Assembly: GCA_034766995.1 (NCBI GenBank)
Contig: CM068322.1
Coordinates: 19,781,745-19,845,744, forward strand
Length of the DNA: 64,000 nt
Direction of reading: 5' to 3'
DNA from: Acanthacorydalis orientalis
Taxonomy: Eukaryota; Arthropoda; Insecta; Megaloptera; Corydalidae
Shown: positions 40,220 to 51,076 of the stretch, piece by piece
Numbering within the stretch: the first letter of the stretch is position 1
Layout of the letters: each line of letters begins with the position of its first letter
Made by a program: the position numbers and the translations under genes
Notes under the pieces: model-generated
Told to the model about the DNA's origin: nothing
What the model saw: only the letters and a program-made list of their open reading frames with translations
Databases searched by the model: none

Positions 40220-41055
40220 AAAAATAATGCCTCAATATTAGGAATTGACTTCAGATGACGAACTTTTCGTAAATGGAACCTGTGGCTAACATGTTATGTG
40301 GTTTATATCATATCATAATTACATCCGGTTTACGAATAATACAATCGATCATGAAACATATAAAACACGTGTTAATAATAAAGTTTCGTGCAAATAAGTA
40401 TTTTAAATTAACTTATAATTATGCACAATTACACAATCGTGTGCAAATAATACAAGAGAAGAGAAATAGGACAGAGTAGTTAGTGAACATTTAGAAGTAA
40501 TATTACTTTCTTTTCAGTACAAAACTCAAATACCGGCAATAAAATTTCATTAAAATACATTTATTATGAATATTTTTTTACATATATAGAATTAAAAAGT
40601 TTCTAAAACAATTAGCTGAAATTCAATATATTTTTGACATGAAAAAATACTTTCTTGAACAATTTTATCCAAATAAAACGTTTTTTAAGATTTAAATATT
40701 TTACGAATGGATTTTTCAGTTATGTAATAATATAAATAAAATTGATAAAGAAATAAAATATGTGTATTCAATTTTTAGATGTAATTTAGACAGTAAGTTA
40801 TTCCAAAAAAAAAACGTTTGCGTGTGATATTTTTAGTCAATTAAAATAAAACTTGTTCAGACTATTGAGTACGAAGCCAATTATATGCACTGTTACAACG
40901 GTTATATTTTTTTATAAAGATTAAATTGTATAGATATTTTCTAAAAGTCAACATTTAAAATTGTTATTATTAAATTAGAAACTTCTACATAAAAACTATA
41001 AATAATGCCATGCTTTTTACAACATAAAAATAAATTTCAATTTTTATTTTAATAT
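40220..41055 (-). pseudogene. Relic of a third IR75-like gene, 5' half only
   Basis: This stretch aligns with parts of the second IR gene, in the same orientation. 40225-40580 resembles intron sequence at 44430-44740 (shared TTCATATCATATCATAATTA-like and GTTAATAATAACGTTTCGTG-like words). 40610-40730 matches the exon at 44760-44884. 40865-40915 matches the exon end near 45136-45190. 40920-41050 matches the first exon near 45958-46080. The sequence equivalent to about 45190-45955 is deleted. In the relic the splice donor GTAAGT has become CTAATT, and there are small deletions, so it cannot encode a receptor. Because intron sequence is included, it arose by DNA duplication and not by retrotransposition. 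No trace of its 3' half was found before CPT2. Confidence 0.8.
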
Positions 41056-41186
41056 TTTCAGAATTATTTTCTACACACTACTTTTTTATGTGTAAATGGG
41101 TAACAAAATAGATTAAATCCATTTTCTTAATTATGATAATTAATAAATATATTTTCGTTAAAGGCCAATAAGAAAAATTAACAATG

Positions 41187-41188
<2 letters not shown>

Positions 41189-41250
<62 letters not shown>
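41189..41250. repeat. (TA)n microsatellite
   Basis: About 62 bp of TA between the IR relic and the 3' end of the second IR gene. Confidence 0.95.
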
Positions 41251-41252
<2 letters not shown>

Positions 41253-41426
41253 TATTTTGTTAAAAAGATCATCTAATAACAATATTTAATAAGCTTTTTC
41301 AAAATTCATCTCATTTCCTACTTGTTTGATTGAATGTCTCTCTTTTCCATTGTTTTTCAAAAATATTTTTAATTTCTTTATCCCGCCTGTTCATTAATAT
41401 CTTTCTTGATTTTTTTATCTATCTAT

Positions 41427-41431
<5 letters not shown>

Positions 41432-41490
<59 letters not shown>
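41432..41490. repeat. (TA)n(GT)n microsatellite
   Basis: About 58 bp of TA followed by GTGTGTGT, ending about 25 bp from the stop codon of the second IR gene. Confidence 0.95.
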
Positions 41491-41498
<8 letters not shown>

Positions 41499-41518
41499 CT
41501 GTGTCAGTGATATACATA

Positions 41519-44500
41519 TTATTTCTTATTTTCTGATAGTAACTTTTTTCTTGTTAAAAGTTTGTGTTTATTTTTAACAAACAATTCAACAACAAAAATC
41601 AAACAACTTAATGAAATACCAAACGCCCATCCTAGTAAAGCTGAATGTATATGGTCTATTCCAATGTTAAATGAAGATGTACTTAATTTGAATATGCAGT
41701 TAGGCGGTTTTGGAAAAAAAATGTGTTTTGCATATGCCAATATTCCAGTTTCTTGTACACGCATCAAACTATAAAAATAAGTTTTTATGTAATTTTACTA
41801 TATTTGATTTGAAAGACATGTGATTATCAAGAGAACTGTTTAGTAAAAAGTGATTTATTTAATCATAAATTATAATCATATTAGAATATTTCTATAAATT
41901 TTATAAGATTAAATTAAAAGAGATTAAATTAAGAATTAAAAGATAAGATAAATATTGAATTAAGAATTAATATATTGTTATTCTAACGAATCTTTACGTC
42001 ACTTGCAAGTTCGATTTTTTTACAACCGGTTTCGACTTTCGTTGAACTGTTAAAGGTCGAACTGAGGATGACAAAAATCGAAACCTTTCGTAGAAGAAAC
42101 AAATTCGTAACCTCTAGGATTCGTTTAAAATACTGAACAGCGGGTACACAAGAAAAAGGTATAATGAAAAAAAATATTTCTGAGTGAAAAAAATTGAACT
42201 ATCTAGGAAAATCATGTAAATATCATAAAAATAACAATAGAAAAAAATATATTTTTTCTAAAGTTTTTTTAATATTTAAAGAAACATTGTCTTTTGCGCA
42301 TTCTAAACTGGAAACTTATAAACCATTTTATATAAAAATAAACATATTCGATTATCTACTACATGCATTTCGAATACTTGCCTCCAGCTTACTATTTCTG
42401 TAAAAGGTGAATTTTTTGGAAAAGTGTTGAAAAGCGGTTTAAATTCAAGATATGGAAGCACTACAATATCGCAAGCAATATCTGACCACGAATCATTAAT
42501 TTTCATGAAGGCATATTTTATTTCAACGTGAAATGCAATTTCACCTTTTTTAACTAATTCCATTCCTTCGTCGAATGAATATAAATACTTTGGTTGATAT
42601 ACAGTTTTATTACCTTCATTTATAGCAACATATTCTCCAGGTCCTGTAGGATCCTTTTAAAACAAGTAAATCGTTCAATAATTATGTACAAAAGTCATAT
42701 ATCCCCTTTATAAAATTTCAAATATATTATTTTACCAATTATTACTTACATTAAAAATCTTATAATTGTAGGGAACATTTTGAAAAGCAATTTTAAGGGA
42801 GCTTTTAGTAAGATCATCAATTGTTTTAATAGTTTTTGGTGGTTCCATAAGTAGTGATGATACTAAACTACCAGAGTAAAATTGATAGAAAAGTAAGGAA
42901 AATATAAACAGTGTGAAAGTTATTATATGACTAGATATCAATATAGACCGTATAGTCACTCCTAAAAAATAAGTAATTAATTAAAATACGTAAAAATAAT
43001 TTTATTTGAGTAGTTTACGGAACGTTACTGTTCTTTCTACAAAGAATTTCGATTCTTAAATCGTCTTGTAGTGGTTTGTGTTTGTTAAATTTTAATTCTG
43101 AAGACTTTTATTTTGAAAAATGATTAGAAACGTTGTATCGTCTTCTGATAATTTGTGTCCTAGATTCAAATTTCGAGAGGTCAACTCTAAGAAACACACA
43201 TAATCGATAGAATTGAAATTACTAGATATTTCGATAGAATTGAAACTACTTGTAGAAAATGATAATAAACATAGTCTCCAAAAGGGCTATGAAATAAAGA
43301 AGTATATAATATAAATAAACACAATGATAATGCATATCAAAAATCGTATATAATTTTAATATTTTTTCTGGTTACTTTTAACTTATATTTGGTTATTAAA
43401 TACTTCAATAAATTCATGTTTATGTATAATAACTACTTTTCTAAATAGACCTCTTATTTTTTTCGATCAAAACAACAACTACCAAAAATAATTCATAGGA
43501 AATAAAAACTGTAATTTGAAAATAAATTGCTTTATGTTTACCTTGTTGACTCATAACTCCAAACGTGAATAATGTTAAAAAACTCCAAGACAAATCCAGG
43601 CACTCCTTTTCATTATATATATTCAATAATTTCCATTGTATAAACTGTGCACATTTCAAAAATAAAATTGTTATTAAAATCGAAACAATAGTAGCATACC
43701 AAACAGAATCCGTCAGTGGTCTCAAAAATACATTATACATTTGACTACCTTTTGGGTGCCTAAATATGAATCCTGTCCTGAAAAATATATTTTTTTGTAA
43801 TTTTCTAAATGATTTAACTTGTAAGGTTATTAAATTTAAAAACTTATAAACGAATACCTAAACAACATCAGTGGAGTTTTTGCGAAATCTATAACAGATA
43901 CTCTTCCACAAACATTTCTTATGCCAGATCCTCCTATATCAATTTTTCCATTTAACAATCCTGATATCAGGCCATCATATGTACCGTTTTTTAAATAACC
44001 CCAACTATTTAATCTTTTATAAATTACCCTAAAAATAATATTTGTATATAAAAATGTTCTTTTTTTAGACTGAAAATAAACACAATTTGCAAATTAATCT
44101 ATAGATTTTCTCTGAACAAAATCATTTTACGTGGTAAGAACTATAAAAAATACAAATTAATTATAGGCTGATAAATAAATTATTAAAAAAGTATATGTAA
44201 AAAGTAACAGAGATTAACATAAATTTTTATTGCACATTTTTTATACTGGTCAAGTTTTCAGTCATAAAAAGAGAAATTTTCATATCTGTTTGACAAATAT
44301 TTCTTTATAAATATTATCAATACATTTTTAAAAACCATTTAAAGCATATGCTTACATTATATGTAGCTTATAAGAATTTCGGTAACGATGCCGTTATTTC
44401 AGAGAGCGACTATAAAAATTAAAAGACTACCTGAACATTAGGAACTGACAAACTTTTCTCAATTAAAATTTGTGTTTGCATGCTGTGTGGTTCATATCAT

Positions 44501-44940
44501 ATCATAATTATATATCAAGAAAACATATCAAATACATGTTAATAATAACGTTTCGTGTAAATAAGCACTCTAAATTAAACTATAATTGCACACGTGTGCA
44601 AATAATGCCAAAAAAAAAGAGAATTTAGTGAAAAGTTAGAAGTAATTTTACTTTCTTTTCTGTATAAAACTTTAACAACACTAAAAATAAAATTAAAATG
44701 TATTTAGTAAAACTAAAAACATTACATATTTATAATTACGAAATTTCTAAAACACTTACGTAAAATTTAATATATCTTTGATATGAAAAAAAATAAAATT
44801 ACTTTCTTGAGCCATTTTATCCAAGTGAAACATTTTTTTTGAATTTAAATACTTTACGAATGGAATTTTTAATTCTGCAGTTATCTACAACAAAATTAAG
44901 TATATTAAAAGTAAAATGTATATAACTATAAAATATTATT

Positions 44941-44993
<53 letters not shown>

Positions 44994-46201
44994 ACCAGGA
45001 CTTATAAACACTTTCCTGTAAACAAAAACATAATATCCTTTTTAAATGTGATTTATGTAAATAGTTACAATAAAAAAACATTGTGCTTTGAGGCACTTTT
45101 AATCCTTTAAAATAGAACTTTTTTTAATTATTTACCACAAAGCCGATTTTTAATCGTAATCCATTCATATTTTTCCGTTTTTTTATAGTTGTTCCTACCA
45201 TATTATAAACTAATCTACTATCATTCGAAACAAATCCAATTGTATTTTCAACCATATTTCCACCTTGTTTTTTGCCTATGTTGTACACATCACTGATTAT
45301 TAATTCATTCTTGTGGTCCTAAAATCATTTTATGAGTACAAATACTGTTTCAATTTTATATAATTTTTACCTGTTTAATTATACGCATTTCTGTACTGAT
45401 ATGTATATTTAATTCGTTCAAGAAAGATGGTGTTCTGTTATTGTAATCTAATATTAACCAGTAATACGTTTGGTTAAATACATTCATATCAGGTCTCTGA
45501 AATAAGTATTTAGGATATTGAAATCAAAGTTATAAATTTTAATTTTAATAAATGGTAAACATGTCATAATTTTGTAGAATAATACAACAGTTCATTACAT
45601 ATCTATTGTTAACAAATATAATCATGTATACATAACAAATGGATGTATAATAAAAATAATTTTTTTGATAAGAAAAACACTTAAGTAATAACTATTTAAT
45701 CTCAAATTATTTTTATGACTTTCTATTATACTTTTTTCTTTGTTATGTATTGTAGATGTACTTAATTATAAAATATTTTATAATAAAATACTATAAAATA
45801 TTAACTGAATACATACTGTTTTTAAAACAGAAGTACTTTTCTCACATCTTGTATCTACTACAATAACCAATTTACTGTTAAGCCGTAAAGAAAGTATTTT
45901 CGATGCATTATCAAAATTCTTCACTATTATAACTCTTATGTTATCTTTTGATAATAATTTTATTGTATGGATATTTTCTAAAAGTTCAAGATTTAATTTT
46001 TTTTCTATTAAATCAGTAACACATTTAAACATTTTAAATACTACCATGTTCTTTGTAACATAAAAATAAAATTCCATCTTGTATCGAATGTTGTGCAAAA
46101 TAATCTTTCATTATTTGAACATCATTAATAACATAGCCAAAAGAACTAAACGTCTGTATTAAAATAGTCGCCACGGCGAATAAAAAGTATTTAAAATACA
46201 T
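41519..46201 (-). CDS. Ionotropic receptor, IR75-like, with an apparent exon-1 frameshift
   Basis: Paralogue of the IR gene at 29.7-36.3 kb. Exons on the minus strand: 45817-46201, 45371-45496, 45136-45318, 44760-44884, 43858-44028, 43542-43777, 42750-42961, 42382-42653 and 41519-41768. Signal-like start MYFKYFLFAVATILIQTF. Then DGLISGLLNGKIDIGGSG (S1), DSVWYATIVSILITILFL (M1), pore to MSQQG, LFYQFYSGSLVSSLL (M3), and a C-terminal M4. The phases of exons 2-9 agree. Exon 1 is 385 nt: the starting frame hits TAA at 46034-46036 while the remainder reads in another frame. A 40-nt intron (46044 to 46005) could bridge it, but that is very short. Alignment with the relic copy suggests loss of 2 nt here. 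The intron between 42381 and 41769 has a GC donor (GCAAGT). The gene may be a recent pseudogene or carry an assembly error. Confidence 0.8.
41990..42130. repeat. Interspersed repeat fragment with CGAAACC/GGTTTCG arms
   Basis: In an intron of the second IR gene. ACAACCGGTTTCGACTTTCG and GACAAAAATCGAAACCTTTC carry 8-bp inverted cores about 50 bp apart, next to GAACTGAGGATGA. Such 'TCGAAACCGGTT...gatga' words are common in insect interspersed repeats; I cannot name the family. Confidence 0.4.
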
Positions 46202-46519
46202 TTTTTAAATAAAAAGTTATCTTATTTATTTCTTTTATACTCTTCTCAAAATTCTTTTATAAAAAATGACAAGACAATTAATGTTATTTATATGTCAAAT
46301 ATTATTAAATGTCAACCAGTGTAATTTCTAAATGTCCTATTATAGATTATATAATTGCACATAGCAAATTTGCAAAAAGAAACAAGGTCATTATATATGA
46401 ATAATAAATTATGCGTTTACAAATTATCATTTAACATGCTATTTAAATTTTTTCCAATATATTAATATGATTTATAGATCTAAAGTATTTGGAATAAATA
46501 CTCTAAACATTTGCATATC
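46202..46519. other. 5' flank of the second IR gene
   Basis: Presumed promoter region. A/T-rich, with no recognisable element and no other gene. Confidence 0.55.
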
Positions 46520-46820
46520 AAACCATAGGGCTTTGCCCTTTACTCGCTACGCTCACCGACCAGCAGGGGGCTTCGCCCTGGCTTACTTTTTTCGACTCAC
46601 TTCGCTAGTATCGCTTTATGGCGTAAATGCAATCAATATCGTAATATATATATATAATTAGAATGTCTATATAATCACTCTCAAAGTTATATTGCAACGT
46701 AGTTGTTTTAGTTACACATTTCATTGTAGTTTTACCAATAACATAATTTTCCCTGAAAATTTCGTCTAATTTCAGGTGTCATCGTTAATAATAATTTAAT
46801 AAGATCTCAACGTTTTTTAA
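46520..46820 (-). repeat. GC-rich cassette, copy 6 (with AT-rich body type B)
   Basis: Read on the minus strand: the body has TTATTAAATTATTATTAACG, ATGACACCTGAAATTAGACG and GATTATATAGACAT as in copy 4. The cassette then has ATACTAGCGAAGTGAGTCG, CCAGGGCGAAGCCCCCTGC, TGGTCGGTGAGCGTAGCG, and AGTAAAGGGCAAAGCCCTAT. The two hairpins (GGGCGAAGCCC and GGGCAAAGCCC) are best preserved here. It lies about 300 bp upstream of the second IR start, in the orientation opposite to copy 4. A plus-strand frame crossing it is an artefact of locally raised GC. Confidence 0.8.
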
Positions 46821-46970
46821 AACTACGGAATATTTTTTATATATAGATAAATATATACACACGTATGTACTTATGTGGCGCTCCCAATGTTATGTAAAGG
46901 TCAAAATCTGAATTTTATTTTTCTTATTACTTTGATAATTTGGATTGATCTCTCGTATTATGTATGTATG

Positions 46971-47003
<33 letters not shown>

Positions 47004-47727
47004 ATGCATATATATATATATATAATATATATATATATACATGCTTCTTTGATGATGAAATGATCTCTATTAGCAATATATTAAATTTTCATAAAACTAA
47101 TAACACATTTCCATATTGAATAACACAAACAACTGTACAAAATATAATACAAAAAAAAAACAACGGAATTTGATCTTTTTAGTTATTTGGGGTTTAAAGG
47201 AGGAGTATCAACAAACTAATGATTATTTCAAAAATTAATTTTTAATGTTATTTTTGACTATTTATAAAAATATTTTTATTTTAAAAGTAAGGTTGTAGGA
47301 ATTGATGAAGGGAGCACACAAAAACAACACATAATGAAAATATATATAGTTAGCATTTTCATTTATTTACTAAATATTCTACTTATTCTCAAATATAATT
47401 TCCTTTGTTTCTGTTATAAAATAAAACGACTGTTTTAGTATTATTTTTTACACATCACTTCATACTATATATATATATATATATAAATTCAATGACAAAG
47501 AAATCAAATCATTCTAAATTATTATAATTAATAAACATATTTATAATAAGGTTTAATAAAAAAAAATAACAATTTCATATAAATAGTATATTTTAATAAA
47601 AAAGAACATCTAATAACAAAATTCAATTAGCTATTTCAAGATTAATCTCATTTTCTTCATTATCAACATCAGCATATTCAGCTCACCACTGATCAATTCA
47701 TGAACACTGTTAATTTCCAATCAATAA
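46821..47727. other. Intergenic DNA between IR cassette and TAF12, no gene seen
   Basis: A/T-rich; (TA)n with TGTATG interruptions at 46968-47041 and a short tract near 47467-47484. The final part is the TAF12 3' UTR, judging by position. Confidence 0.6.
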
Positions 47728-50342
47728 CTAATATTTCTTTGCTTTGCGAATGAGTGCCATCCTTTGTTTATGAGCATCAGTGACTGCTGAACGTTTATAG
47801 GGTCGAAGTTCATCCGTTCCCAATCCAGGTATCCACATATTGTATGCCTTCTCTATATAATAAATCATCGGTTAAAGCCGGTATGAAACGATACACATTT
47901 TTGGTATTTTAAGTGAAAAAAACTCGCAAGTCATGATCTGAATTAATATTCAAATAAAATTTTTCTTTTTAAACTGTAGTATTTATGTGTATATATATGC
48001 ATGTATATCACACCTATTTTCTTTAATGAATAAAATTTAGCGATAATTTACCTTTATACTCGATTTGTGTTTTATAGCCTAATAAAAATTGATTTAATTA
48101 AAATATTTTACTTGCTTCTTACATTACCTTCTTTGTAAAAGCTCAAAACTCGTATATCTTTTTCAAGTTATCCTTCTTCCATTTGATTTAAATTAACTAA
48201 TGTTTAAAAATATACAAATATAAAAGACAAGTAATAAAATGACTACGAATATTTGCATTTATTTACAAGAATAAAAATTCTCCCAAAAATAATGAATGTG
48301 TAAATTTTTATACTTCAGTAACAGTATTTTGTTTTTCATTAATATAAACTGATAATAAATATGTGAAATTGTAGTTATTTGAAATAAAGTGAAAAATGTA
48401 TGGATTAGTTATGTTAAAAAATAAATACAGTAAATGTAATGTAACTCATAAAAACATTTTTTTCTTAAATGAACTATAAAAGTTACCTATAGTTAAGTAT
48501 ACTATTATTGATATAAAATGTTAAAAAGCTTTGTATTTACTCACTTATGTATACAGAAGCCTAATTGTTATTAAATCATTTAAAATAAAAAATATACTTT
48601 AATCAAATATTTGTAGTTAAAATTTTTATTTTATCTACTACTATGTTATTTAATTTAAAAGATTTTTTTTAGTTTACTCATATAATCAATATATAGTATT
48701 TTTATATGAGATATATAAATGGTTAACTGCAATATTGATATTGTGATTTAAAATGAACATATTTTCATATTTTTTGAACACACTACTAAATAAAAAGGAT
48801 AAATTTCTTAGTTAAACTTTTCATTATAACATTATGTTTCACAGTAAGTATTAAATCCAGATTCATATTTCACACAGTATATAAAAATAGAAGATTAAAG
48901 CATGTAATTATATAGTTCACGAAATAACATTGCATGCAACTTTATAAGTAAAATTATAAAGAAATGTTGACTGAAGAATAATTAAAATTAGGTTTGACTG
49001 ATTAAAATGAACGAATTTGATGAAAAGCAATGAAAATTGAATTATGTTAAAACTGGATAGGTGTTTTACATTTAAAAAATATTGATTACATTGTTTACAT
49101 TAGATGTAAAAACAAATGTTTCTTCACTTCAATATTTGATATTAGGGTTCATGAATTATGTATACACTATAAATATTCAAAAACTAAACACACTGTCAAT
49201 TTACAGTACATGCTGATAATGTGTTTTTGAAGTAGGTACAAAATTGTATTTTTCACACCAGTATTAAATAAGCTTAGAAAGGTAAGTTAATTCTGTCACT
49301 CAGCCTGCATGAAAGTCAAATTTATTATTTTTAATCATTTCAATATTAAAGGAAAAAATCATTTAAACATGATTCGAGAGAAATCACGACATTTCTAGCA
49401 ACAAACAAGTTTTCATTAACTTTAAAATTATGAACTACTTTTTTGTTTGTTATAAATTAATTTAGTTATTTAAATACTGAAAATGTACTACATTTACTGA
49501 TGGCCTTGTCGTAATTTCTGTTTTTGACTCTCCAGTGAATATACAAACATATATTGTATGGCTTATAATCCACACAATCATTTACGACACACTACACCTC
49601 TCATAGGTTTTAGACATTTGTTCAAAGTAAATGACCTATCTCTTCAAAATTTCTATTTAGTAAATCTTTCAAATAAATGTATGTTAAACATAACACACCT
49701 AAATAAAGTTGTACATCTCTAACTTCAACATTAGGAGCATGTCTGTGTTTGGCAATCTTGCACGCTCCGGTCATAATTGATTCCATAAAATCATCAGCCA
49801 TTCCGAGTATCATTTCCTCGACTTCGTCATCTAATTGAACTGATGGATCAACATCTCGCACAAGATCCATCAGCCGAGGTTTACTCAGCAACTGTTTTAT
49901 AAACAATTTTATAACAAAATGGTGAAAAAATTTACAATTTCAGAAAGAAAATTCAACAACAAGATAAACATAAGATACCTACTTGTTGCGGTCCGTCCGT
50001 ATTAGGTTGCGTCGCGTTAACCGGAGCACTAGCTGCGGTACCGGACGCATTGCCTTTAGACGGAGTTCCATTGAATGTCTGTTGTTGAACATTAGTGACA
50101 GGCGTGACCGGAGCGTTTACGGTACTGCCGTTATTAATAACTTGTTGTTGTGACACATTTGCATTTTGTGAATTATTCACAACATACGACTGTACATTTA
50201 CAAGTGTTGGAACACCAGTTGTAACATTTTCAGTTTTAACTTGTTGTACATTATTAACAGTCATGACAGGCATGATTATCTGATGTTGTATGTTCTGAAG
50301 ACCGGCCTGCTGTGAAGTGTTTATTGATTGCTGTTGAGCCAT
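47728..50342 (-). CDS. TAF12: TFIID subunit 12 (TAF12)
   Basis: Histone-fold subunit of TFIID, and in many species SAGA, which pairs with TAF4 (or Ada1). Three exons on the minus strand, 49983-50342, 49699-49891 and 47728-47852, total 678 nt and 225 residues with phases 0 and 1 at the junctions. Exon 1 encodes a low-complexity Gln/Asn/Val/Thr-rich N-terminus (MAQQQSINTSQQ, VSQQQVINNG), as expected for insect TAF12. Exon 2 starts LLSKPRLMDLVRDVDPSVQL, the first helix of the histone fold, and continues EMILGMADDFMESIM and VEVRDVQLYL. Exon 3 gives MWIPGLGTDELRPYKR and ends LIRKAKKY. Intron 2 is about 1.85 kb of A/T-rich DNA with no further gene. Everything expected of the family is present. Confidence 0.95.
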
Positions 50343-51076
50343 TCTTCTTCTGGAACATAAGGTGGCTTTTAAGATAAACTTTTAACTATATATATGAACG
50401 GTGACCTGTAATATATAGCCAAATTCTTCGAAATATTAAATTAATTCCTCAGGTTCGGTAATCGTTTCCTGCTAAACAATTTAAAAAAAATAAAACCTTG
50501 AAGAAAATAAAACAATTTTGTATCATTAAAACATTAATAAAAGTCGAACGTACATATTTTGACTTTAGTTTTATTATGTTACCACTAAAGTTTTAATTAC
50601 TTACAAAAAAGTTAATTTTATTTAAAAACTAACAATGTCTATAAATCTTTTAGCAGAATGTTCAGCATGACTAACTTATATATATATATACATGTAAAAA
50701 AGTATACATTTATATAAATTTGTCTATCACATTCAAACTGACAATTTTTATACATGTACTGTACGTATGCGAAAGTGAATTTTTGATACTCGTCACAAAA
50801 CAAGATGGCAAACTGATAAAACTAATATTACGCGATCAATAAAATCGTTCGTTTTAGAGTATAAAAAGTCAAGTTCCCATACCTACAGTGTTATACAATT
50901 TCAACAGTTTTGTTGCTTATATACACTGGAAATATGGTACACAAAAATTATAAACTAAAAAAATAAATTGAAATTCAGTTCCCTCTGAGAGAAACACTGT
51001 CCAATTATTTTTTTCTTTCAATTGTTCTACTGTACAAATAAATCAACGTTCAATACGTCTCTGATCGAAATAATGT
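50343..51076. other. Gap between TAF12 start and cyclin L stop
   Basis: Contains the TAF12 5' flank and the probable 3' UTR of cyclin L. Same-strand arrangement, about 730 bp. Nothing recognisable beyond a short (TA)n at about 50679. Confidence 0.6.

Noticed and set aside
40273..40479. 68-codon plus-strand frame near 40.3 kb
   Set aside because: It lies in duplicated IR intron sequence, antisense to the relic, and is not conserved in the parallel copy at 44.5 kb.
46467..46661. 64-codon frame crossing GC-rich cassette copy 6
   Set aside because: The frame is open only because the GC-rich repeat lacks stops; the equivalent cassettes elsewhere are not open in the same frame.
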